Translations under genes and position numbers: made by a program
Origin: Betaproteobacteria bacterium
GTDB lineage: Bacteria > Pseudomonadota > Gammaproteobacteria > Burkholderiales > Burkholderiaceae_C
Reading direction: 5' to 3'
DNA: 25,003 nt
Assembly (NCBI GenBank): GCA_025354965.1
Contig: JANXLW010000280.1
Location: 1 to 25,003 of the forward strand
Part shown: positions 15,340 through 22,402 of the stretch, piece after piece
How the letters are laid out: each line of letters begins with the position of its first letter
Position numbering within the stretch: the stretch's first letter is position 1
The notes under the pieces: generated by a model
Seen by the model: the letters and a program-made list of their open reading frames with translations, nothing else
Databases searched by the model: none
What the model was told of the DNA's origin: nothing

Positions 15340-15372
15340 GCCCAACCCGGCTTGCCTGGCAAGCCGGTGGGC
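15340..15372 (+). terminator. Strong stem-loop after the tetraheme cytochrome gene
   Basis: CCGGCTTGC (15347-15355) and GCAAGCCGG (15359-15367) make a perfect 9-bp GC-rich stem with loop CTG, extended by GCCCA (15340-15344) pairing with TGGGC (15368-15372). It starts 2 bases after the stop codon. No T-run follows, so it may be a leaky or rho-assisted terminator or a 3'-end stabiliser that gives the first gene more mRNA than the rest. Confidence 0.6.
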
Positions 15373-15525
15373 GGATGACTTTATAGTTCGCCCCTGGGCC
15401 TGCAAGCCTCTCAGCAACCCTGTTGCCGGGTGCTTCTGCGGTGGTTCCAACCAAGGCCATTGCAGTGATCCGCAGCAGGGTTTGCTGTTTTTGAAAATCT
15501 CTACCTTTCTTTTTGACGCCGTTTC

Positions 15526-16635
15526 ATGACATTGCTTCGCTCCCATCCATGGTGGCAATCTGCCGCACTGTTGCTATTGGCCGCACTGGCAGGTTGCGCC
15601 GGTGCGCCACAAAAGGCGACCGAGCCGCCGGCCACAGTTTTTTACCCGGCGCCACCTGAGGCACCGCGCATTCAGCTTCTGACCACGTTCAGGGGTGAGG
15701 GCGACTTTGACGCCCAGCTCAGCAGTTTTCAACAGTTTTTGGCCGGTGAAGAAAAAGGCCGCTCCCTGGCCACCATTTACGGTGTGGCGCTATTTGAAGG
15801 TCGGATTTTTGCGGTTGACACCAAGTCGGCCGGCATCGCCATTTTTGACCTGAACAAAAAGCTGTTCAGCGTCTTTGCCGGCAATGGCATGGGCCGGTTC
15901 AAGGTGCCCATCAACATCACCATCGACACCGACGGCACCCGCTATGTGACCGACACCGGACGCAACCAGGTGCTGCGCTTTGACCGTGACGGCGGCTATT
16001 TGGGTGCATTTGGCGAGCCTGGCCAGTTTCGCCCGATAGACACTGCCATTGCTGGCGACAAGTTGTATGTGGTGGACCTGGAGCATCAGGAGGTGCAGGT
16101 GCTCAACAAGTTTACTGGCATGTTGCTGTTCAAGTTTGGCAAAGGCGCGACGCCAGAAACTGCCATGCTGCACCCTACCAATATCGCCCTGGCGCCCAAT
16201 GGCGACGTGCTGGTGGTGGACACCGGCAACTATCGCATCCAGCGCTTTAGCGCCGATGGCAAGCACTTGCGTAGCTTTGGTCAAGTTGGCGACACGCCTG
16301 GCACGTTTGCCCGGCCCAAAGGCATTGCGGTGGACCGCAGCGGCAACATCTACGTGAGCGACGCAGCGTTCCAGAATGTGCAGGTTTTTGGTGACGACAA
16401 CCAATTGCGCATGGCCTTTGGCCAGCCCGGCAAAGGTGAGGGCATGAGCCTGCCGGCAGCTGTCAAGATTGACTACGACAACGTGGCGCGGTTCAAGAAA
16501 TACGCCGACCCCAAATTCGACATTGAATACCTGATACTGGTGACCAGCCAGGTGGCGCCGAACAAAGTCGATGTGTTTGGCTTTGGTCGTATGCAAGGTG
16601 TCGATTACACGCCGCGTGCAGCCGCCAAACCTTAG
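15526..16635 (+). CDS. NHL-repeat beta-propeller lipoprotein 1, 369 aa
   Basis: A type II signal peptide with lipobox LAGC (Cys24; next residue Ala, so outer-membrane sorting is expected). A linker holds the motif YPAPPEAPRIQ, then at least five NHL/propeller repeats are visible (for example IFAVDTKSAGIAIFDL, RYVTDTGRNQVLRFDRDGGY, LYVVDLEHQEVQVLNKFTG, VLVVDTGNYRIQRFSADGKH, IYVSDAAFQNVQVFGDDNQ). Such propellers bind protein partners. No heme motif is present. It lies 188 bp after the tetraheme gene and 11 bp before the barrel gene. The start has no clear ribosome-binding sequence. A second, related NHL lipoprotein follows the barrel gene, so the two may act as paired accessory subunits of the outer-membrane complex. 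Confidence 0.85.
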   Translation: MTLLRSHPWWQSAALLLLAALAGCAGAPQKATEPPATVFYPAPPEAPRIQLLTTFRGEGDFDAQLSSFQQFLAGEEKGRSLATIYGVALFEGRIFAVDTKSAGIAIFDLNKKLFSVFAGNGMGRFKVPINITIDTDGTRYVTDTGRNQVLRFDRDGGYLGAFGEPGQFRPIDTAIAGDKLYVVDLEHQEVQVLNKFTGMLLFKFGKGATPETAMLHPTNIALAPNGDVLVVDTGNYRIQRFSADGKHLRSFGQVGDTPGTFARPKGIAVDRSGNIYVSDAAFQNVQVFGDDNQLRMAFGQPGKGEGMSLPAAVKIDYDNVARFKKYADPKFDIEYLILVTSQVAPNKVDVFGFGRMQGVDYTPRAAAKP

Positions 16636-16646
16636 GGCGCAGACGC

Positions 16647-18686
16647 ATGAAGTGTCAACTGACGCCAGCACCGGTATTGCGCGCCATCCAGGCGCTGGCG
16701 CTGTGCGTCGGCCTGCAGCCCTTGTGTCAGGCGCAACCGGAATTTGAATCGTTCAAAATAACAGGTGCCGAGGGTTTTGTGGGTGTTGTCGGTCAGACCA
16801 GTGGCGTCACCACCACCCTCACCGACCCCGGCAACGGCTCCAGTACGGCAATGCGGCAAAAACAGACCGACATGCGCCTGGAGACTTCGCTGACGACGCA
16901 CAGCTACATCTACCACCCCAAACTGCTGTCGCTGGATGTTGGTCTCGGCCTGGTCGCAGCCTACGGTCGCTCCGACAGCGATGGCATTCAGGGCAGCAGC
17001 CATGAGCCGCTTTACAACCTGAGCGCCCACGCAGTGCTGCTGGCCGACAAGCCGGCGCGTGGCACACTGTTTTACGACCGTCTAAATAGCACACCGTCGG
17101 TTGATCCGGGTGAAGTCTTCAATCAGCAGAACACCCGCTATGGCCTGACGGCCGCCCTGCTGGCACCACTGACGCCGGTGGCAATGGACTTTGCTGCAAC
17201 GCGGGAACACAACCAGGGCAGCAGCAGCACGCGCGTGGTGGACGACCAGATTGACCGCTTGAACTTCAAGGCTTCACGTGAACTGTGGAGTTACGGTAGA
17301 ACGCAATTCAGCTACCAGACCTTGCAGCAGGATTCCAGTAGCGGCAGCACCAGTTTGGCGTTGCAGAATTCGCACCAGGACCAGAAAAACCTGAGCCTCG
17401 ACACCCGCCTGCGCCTGGGCAGCCAGACGCCTTTTGAGCTGAATAACCGCATTGAGTACAGTCGGCAAAAATACACCCAGCAGTCGGGTTACACGCCAGA
17501 GCTGGATGACTTGCGCTTTGCGCTGGACGCCAGCGGCTCTGTGGGCAAGCAGTGGCTTACCTTCGCCAATTACCAGTTTGGCCGCAATCGCCAGGACGAC
17601 AAGGCAACGCTCACAGATTCGGCCAATGTGTCGGTCTCGTGGGCCGCCGCCAAAGGTCTTGACTTGAACGCTGGCGCGCACTTCAACGACGCCAAAGCCG
17701 AGCAGTTTGCCAGCCACGCGCGCGGCGTTGATGGCTCTGTCAACTACACGCAGACGCTGCCAATCGGCACTTTACAAGCTGGCTATTCGGCACGCTACGA
17801 GCAGCGTGACCAGAGCGCCAGCGGCACCCAGGTAGCCATTGTCGGCGAACACGTGACGCTCAATAGCACCACGGCGGTCACACTGGCGCGCACCCGGGTC
17901 ACCGGCACCAGCGTGCAGGTCAGAAATGTGACGCGCAGCCAGACCTATGTGGAGGGCGTTGACTATGTGCTGACCGTCGTTGGTATCTCAACGCGCATTC
18001 AGAGGTTGCTGAGCGGCATTATTCTGGACGGCGAAGAGGTGCTGGTTGACTATGTGTTTGATGTTGGCGGCACCTTCGCCAATACCCAGCTGGATCAGGG
18101 TCTGAATTTGAACTGGGCCGTGACCCGCATGCTGAGCCTTTATGCGCGCTACAGCGATTCATCACCCAAGCTGACCTCGGGTACGCCAAGCTCGCCGCTG
18201 AACGCGGTTCAGAGCCGCTTGGTCGGCGCCCGCGCTGACGTGCCGCTGTCCTCGCAAATTGACCTGTCGGCCGGTGGCCTGCTGGAACGAGAAGACCACC
18301 GCGAGACCATTTCACCGTTTGTTCGCAAATCGGGCGAGGCCTATCTGCAAGGCGAAATTCCGCTGCAGACGCGCAACAACTATCGGCTGGGCGCCCGGCG
18401 CAGCGTCGTCACTGCCGACAACCTGCTGCAGGAGTCGGACCTGGTCAGCTATGACCTGACGCTGGGTTTGCGCTTCGACTCAGGGTTAAGCCTGAACGCC
18501 ATTGGTTTGTATGAACGCGACAACGGTGGTGTCGAGTTGCGGGTGCGCAAATCGGCCACTCTCAAGGCCCAGTGGCGCTACCGGCGGTTGAGCTTGTCTG
18601 CTGACCTGTCGCGCATTCAGGAAGAGCAAGGCCTGTATGTTCGCGATCGCACCATGGGTCGTGTCGATCTGCGTCGGGATTTCTGA
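16647..18686 (+). CDS. Outer-membrane beta-barrel protein, heme-free, 679 aa
   Basis: A signal peptide (about residues 10-29, cleavage near CQAQ) precedes a long chain of alternating hydrophobic/polar strands ending in ...RVDLRRDF: a C-terminal Phe as in the BAM-recognised beta-signal. No CXXCH is present. Between about residues 395 and 475 the barrel pattern is broken by a compact domain (AIVGEHVTLNSTTAVTLART, then YVEGVDYVLTVVG and DGEEVLVDYVFDVGGTF), a module I know from porin-like proteins of metal-reducing bacteria. It is not a recognisable MtrB/PioB porin. With lipidated propellers on both sides in the operon and cytochromes flanking them, it is the likely pore or export port of the complex. 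Gap to the next gene is 2 bp. Confidence 0.78.
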   Translation: MKCQLTPAPVLRAIQALALCVGLQPLCQAQPEFESFKITGAEGFVGVVGQTSGVTTTLTDPGNGSSTAMRQKQTDMRLETSLTTHSYIYHPKLLSLDVGLGLVAAYGRSDSDGIQGSSHEPLYNLSAHAVLLADKPARGTLFYDRLNSTPSVDPGEVFNQQNTRYGLTAALLAPLTPVAMDFAATREHNQGSSSTRVVDDQIDRLNFKASRELWSYGRTQFSYQTLQQDSSSGSTSLALQNSHQDQKNLSLDTRLRLGSQTPFELNNRIEYSRQKYTQQSGYTPELDDLRFALDASGSVGKQWLTFANYQFGRNRQDDKATLTDSANVSVSWAAAKGLDLNAGAHFNDAKAEQFASHARGVDGSVNYTQTLPIGTLQAGYSARYEQRDQSASGTQVAIVGEHVTLNSTTAVTLARTRVTGTSVQVRNVTRSQTYVEGVDYVLTVVGISTRIQRLLSGIILDGEEVLVDYVFDVGGTFANTQLDQGLNLNWAVTRMLSLYARYSDSSPKLTSGTPSSPLNAVQSRLVGARADVPLSSQIDLSAGGLLEREDHRETISPFVRKSGEAYLQGEIPLQTRNNYRLGARRSVVTADNLLQESDLVSYDLTLGLRFDSGLSLNAIGLYERDNGGVELRVRKSATLKAQWRYRRLSLSADLSRIQEEQGLYVRDRTMGRVDLRRDF

Positions 18687-18688
18687 CC

Positions 18689-19726
18689 ATGACGTACTAT
18701 TTTCTGCGCCTCTCGCGCTATCTGATGCCTTTGCTGGCGCTGGCGTTGCTGGCGTGCGCCACGCCGGTTGAAGTCAAGCCCGAGGCAGCCGGCAACACGC
18801 TGGTCTGGCCGGCGCCACCCGATGCGCCGCGCATTGCGTTTGTGCGCACCATATCAGCACCCCAGGATCTGGGCTTGACCAAAGGTTTTTTCCGGCGTTT
18901 GGCAGACCTCATTTTTGGTGAGGCGCAAGAGCGCCTGATTCGCCCGATGGCAGTGCTTGAAGTGGGTCGGGTTTTGTACGTGGCTGACCCCGGTGCCAAG
19001 GGCGTGCACCGCTTTGACCGGGGTGAAAACAAATACCAATTGATCCACCTTGAAGGCAATTTGCAGTTGCCGTCTCCCACTGGATTGGCGCGCGGCGAAA
19101 ACGATAGCGTGCTGGTGACCGACTCGGCGCTGGGTGGCGTGTTTGTCATCAAGCCGGGTGCTGAATTCGCCGTGCGCCTGGCCCTTAGCGAGCCGGTGCG
19201 TCAACCGACCGGTATTGCCTTTGACGCGCAAGCACGCAAACTTTATGTGGTCGATACCACTGCCCATTGCATCAAGGTCTATGCCGCCGATGGCACTTAC
19301 CTGACCCGCATCGGACGGCGCGGCAAGGCGGACGGGGAATTCAATTTCCCGACCATGCTGTGGCGTGACACAGACCACTTGCTGGTAACCGATTCACTCA
19401 ACTTTCGCATACAGATTTTTGATACGCAGGGTCACTTCATCAATAAGTTCGGTCAAATGGGCGACAACCAGGGTGAAGCACTGCGGCAAAAAGGCGTCGC
19501 AACCGACAGCTTTGGACACGTCTACCTGGTGGACGCGCTGCTCAATGGTATGCAGATTTTTGACCAGGGCGGCCAGTTGCTGCTGTCCATCGGTGGCATG
19601 GGCGAGGCGCGCGGCGAGTTTTGGCTGCCTACCGGCATTTTCATAGGTGCCGACAACACGATTTATGTTGCCGATACCTACAATCGAAGAGTACAAGTAT
19701 TTCGTTACATCGGAGGTCCAACATGA
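18689..19726 (+). CDS. NHL-repeat beta-propeller lipoprotein 2, 345 aa
   Basis: A signal peptide ends in LLAC (Cys23; the -2 Leu makes the lipobox less than ideal), followed by WPAPPDAPRIAFVRTI, the same linker motif as in lipoprotein 1. The segment DLGLTKGFFRRLADLIFG follows, then NHL repeats (LYVADPGAKGVHRFDRGENK, VLVTDSALGGVFVIK, LYVVDTTAHCIKVYAADGTY, LLVTDSLNFRIQIFDTQGHF, VYLVDALLNGMQIFDQGGQL, IYVADTYNRRVQVFRYIG). Predicted as an outer-membrane lipoprotein; no heme sites. It starts 2 bp after the barrel stop and its own stop overlaps the next ATG by 4 bp, so translation is coupled on both sides. The role is probably scaffolding of the cytochrome complex. Confidence 0.85.
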   Translation: MTYYFLRLSRYLMPLLALALLACATPVEVKPEAAGNTLVWPAPPDAPRIAFVRTISAPQDLGLTKGFFRRLADLIFGEAQERLIRPMAVLEVGRVLYVADPGAKGVHRFDRGENKYQLIHLEGNLQLPSPTGLARGENDSVLVTDSALGGVFVIKPGAEFAVRLALSEPVRQPTGIAFDAQARKLYVVDTTAHCIKVYAADGTYLTRIGRRGKADGEFNFPTMLWRDTDHLLVTDSLNFRIQIFDTQGHFINKFGQMGDNQGEALRQKGVATDSFGHVYLVDALLNGMQIFDQGGQLLLSIGGMGEARGEFWLPTGIFIGADNTIYVADTYNRRVQVFRYIGGPT

Positions 19727-21507
19727 CGCGCGTTTTGGGTAAGTGGGTGGCCGTCGCGCTGTTGGCGGGTGCGTCTTTGTGGAGCGTGCAGCCGCAAGCC
19801 GGCGTGGCAACCACCAAACATAATCTGTCCTTCAGTGGGCCGGGCACGGTGAAAGCGACTTCCAACGCCGAGACGCAGACCTGCGTTTTTTGCCATGTGC
19901 CGCACAATGCCTCCACGGTGGCGCCCTTGTGGAACAGGAACAACCCGACTGCAACCGGCTACACCCCATACACCAGCACCACGACCAAGGGCACGATGGG
20001 CCAACCCAACGGCTCGTCGCTGCTGTGCCTGAGCTGCCATGACGGCACCGTGGCGCTGGGTGAGTTGCTGAGCCGCGGTGCCACCAAGGTCGCCATTGCC
20101 GGCACCACCGCGACAGGAATGATGAATACCAGCGCCAGCCTGATCGGCCGCGACCTGTCGGACGACCACCCGGTGTCTTTTGCCTACAACGCGGCACTGG
20201 TCACCGCCAGTGCAGGTGAACTGGCCGACCCGACCACGCTGACCGGCAAGGTCAAGTTGGACAAAACCGGCCAGATGCAATGCGCGTCGTGCCACGATGC
20301 GCACAATGACACCAATGGCAAGTTTCTGGTCGTTCCCAATACCGCCTCAGCGCTGTGCATCACCTGCCACACCAAAGCCGGTTGGTCGACCAGCAGCCAC
20401 TCCACATCAGCGGCTACCTGGAGCGGCACCGGTACCAACCCCTGGCTTCATACCAGTGGCACCACCGTGGCCGCCAATGCCTGTGAAAACTGCCACCAGC
20501 CGCACACCGCGCAGGGCAAGCAGCGGCTGATGAATTACGGTTCGACGGAAGAGGCCAACTGCTTCACCTGTCACACCGGCAACGTCGCCGGCAAGACGGC
20601 ACCCGCCAAGAATTTGCAGACTGAAACCCAAAAGGTGTCGGCGCATGCGGTAGCCAGCTTTACCGGCATTCATGATCCAGTGGAAGCCGATATTGTTCCG
20701 TCAGCAACGCGCCATGTGGAATGCGTTGATTGCCACAACCCGCACCAGACCAATACGACAGCGGGCACTACTACGGCAGTAACTGGAATGCCCACCCTGC
20801 CTGGCTCCCTCAAAGGAGTCAGTGGTGTGGACATCACTGGCGCTGCCAAAGCAGCGGCGACCTACGAGTACGAGGTCTGTTTTCGTTGCCACGGTGACAG
20901 TACCGGTAAGAAAGCTTCAGGCATCACTCGTACTATCACGACACAGGCTAACAATATCCGTCTTGAATTCCAGACTACCAATTCCTCTTTCCATCCGGTC
21001 GCCGGTGTAGGTAAAACCGCACAAGCCAATATGCCCAGCCTTGCCGCCATTACGCTGCCAGGCAACACGGGGGCACTAACGGCAAGCAGCACAATGACTT
21101 GTACTTCCTGCCATAGCAACAACACTGGACCGCAGGCCGCCCCTACCGTCGGTACCGGCCCGAACGGACCGCACGGTTCAACTATTTCACCTCTTCTCAC
21201 CGCACAGTACACAACTGCAGACAACACTACCGAAAGCGCTGCGGCGTACGCCCTGTGCTACAAGTGTCATGACCGTACAAGTATCCGGGCCAGCCCCAGC
21301 ACTAGTTTTAGAGAGCACAGCCTTCACTTGGGGGTTAACGCGCCCTGCAGTGCTTGTCATGATCCACATGGCGTATCCACAAATCCTAGGCTTATCAATT
21401 TTGATACCACGATTGTCACGGGCAATCGTACATTTACCAAAACCGCAACTGGTGGCAGCTGCAATTTAGTGTGCCACGGCAAGAGCCACAACCCCATTTC
21501 CTATTGA
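19723..21507 (+). CDS. Exported dodecaheme c-type cytochrome (11 CXXCH + 1 CX3CH), 594 aa
   Basis: Start at 19723: GGAGG lies 6 bp upstream and a signal peptide follows (residues ~8-27); a longer in-frame start at 19621 lies inside the previous gene. CXXCH sites are at 54, 102, 187, 212, 254, 280, 334, 386, 460, 512 and 542, and a CX3CH (CNLVCH) at 580-585. Residues ~30-216 repeat the tetraheme protein block by block (TKHNLS, CxFCHVPHN, LCLSCHDGTVAL, DDHPVS, CASCHDAHN, ALCITCH). The remaining ~375 residues add eight hemes. No lipobox and no C-terminal membrane helix, so it is secreted or held by partners. It may interlock with the tetraheme protein as a base, cap or lateral electron-entry subunit, or make its own filament. 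Confidence 0.88.
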   Translation: MTRVLGKWVAVALLAGASLWSVQPQAGVATTKHNLSFSGPGTVKATSNAETQTCVFCHVPHNASTVAPLWNRNNPTATGYTPYTSTTTKGTMGQPNGSSLLCLSCHDGTVALGELLSRGATKVAIAGTTATGMMNTSASLIGRDLSDDHPVSFAYNAALVTASAGELADPTTLTGKVKLDKTGQMQCASCHDAHNDTNGKFLVVPNTASALCITCHTKAGWSTSSHSTSAATWSGTGTNPWLHTSGTTVAANACENCHQPHTAQGKQRLMNYGSTEEANCFTCHTGNVAGKTAPAKNLQTETQKVSAHAVASFTGIHDPVEADIVPSATRHVECVDCHNPHQTNTTAGTTTAVTGMPTLPGSLKGVSGVDITGAAKAAATYEYEVCFRCHGDSTGKKASGITRTITTQANNIRLEFQTTNSSFHPVAGVGKTAQANMPSLAAITLPGNTGALTASSTMTCTSCHSNNTGPQAAPTVGTGPNGPHGSTISPLLTAQYTTADNTTESAAAYALCYKCHDRTSIRASPSTSFREHSLHLGVNAPCSACHDPHGVSTNPRLINFDTTIVTGNRTFTKTATGGSCNLVCHGKSHNPISY

Positions 21508-21531
21508 GTGCCAGGCAAAACAAAGCAGCAA

Positions 21532-22371
21532 ATGAGAACCAAATTGACACTGCAAACATTCGCCCTGGCGCGCTGCACGTGGTTAAGCGCTGCGCTCACG
21601 GCGGCCCTGTTGTGGTTGCCGGTGCACGCGCAAACTGCGGCACCCGAAGCCACCCCCGCGTCAGCCCCGGTGGCCGTCAAGGCACCGCCACAGGACGCCA
21701 AATGCATGGAGTGCCATGACGACATTTTTGAAGAAAAAGTCATCCACGTTGCGCTGGAGAAAGGCTGTACCACCTGCCACACGCAGCTGGATGCTGTCAA
21801 ACGACCGCACAAAAGTACCGGCCCATTGCCGCACGGGCTGAAAGCCAAAGAGCCCGAGATCTGCCTGTCTTGTCATGAGAAGGAAAAGTTCAAGAAAAAG
21901 TCAACGCACAAGGCACTGGAAAAAGGTTGCACGGTCTGTCATGACCCGCATTCCACCAGCCAGAAAAAGCTGTTGAAGTCGGCCATTCCGGAGCTTTGCT
22001 TTAGCTGCCACGAGAAGAAGAACTTTGCCGGCAAATTTACCCACTCTGCCGTCAAGGGTGCCAAGTGTGCCTCGTGCCATCTGCCCCATGCATCAGACAA
22101 CGCTGTGCTGCTAAAGAAGACACCGACCGAGACCTGTCTGGATTGCCACGACGAGATCAAGGAAGCACCGCACGTGATGGCTGGCTTCTCGGGCAAGGGG
22201 CATCCGCTGGGTGACGAAGTGCATACCAGTCCGGTGGAGAACCCGTTGCGACCCGGCAGGCCTTTTTTCTGCGGCAGTTGTCACGACCCGCACAAGGGTG
22301 ACTTCCCGAACTTGCTGCGGCAGGACCCCAAGCTGGGCATGGACGTTTGCCAGAAGTGCCACCAAAAGTAG
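21532..22371 (+). CDS. Periplasmic nonaheme c-type cytochrome, 279 aa
   Basis: A signal peptide (hydrophobic ~12-29, cleavage near PVHAQ) is followed by an Ala/Pro/Thr linker and nine CXXCH sites at residues 58, 79, 111, 133, 156, 179, 202, 247 and 273, many as 'doubled CXXCH' units (CHEKxxF..K.TH). The mature part is Lys-rich. The lack of a lipobox and the size suggest a soluble periplasmic shuttle similar in role to MtrA/DmsE-type cytochromes, though those carry ten hemes and I see only nine. A GTG at 21508, right after the previous stop, is an alternative start (287 aa); I prefer the ATG at 21532 because it begins the signal peptide. Last gene of the cluster; radA starts 31 bp later. Confidence 0.87.
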   Translation: MRTKLTLQTFALARCTWLSAALTAALLWLPVHAQTAAPEATPASAPVAVKAPPQDAKCMECHDDIFEEKVIHVALEKGCTTCHTQLDAVKRPHKSTGPLPHGLKAKEPEICLSCHEKEKFKKKSTHKALEKGCTVCHDPHSTSQKKLLKSAIPELCFSCHEKKNFAGKFTHSAVKGAKCASCHLPHASDNAVLLKKTPTETCLDCHDEIKEAPHVMAGFSGKGHPLGDEVHTSPVENPLRPGRPFFCGSCHDPHKGDFPNLLRQDPKLGMDVCQKCHQK

Positions 22372-22402
22372 GCTGCGTATTGCGTGCAGTACCATCGCCT
22401 GC

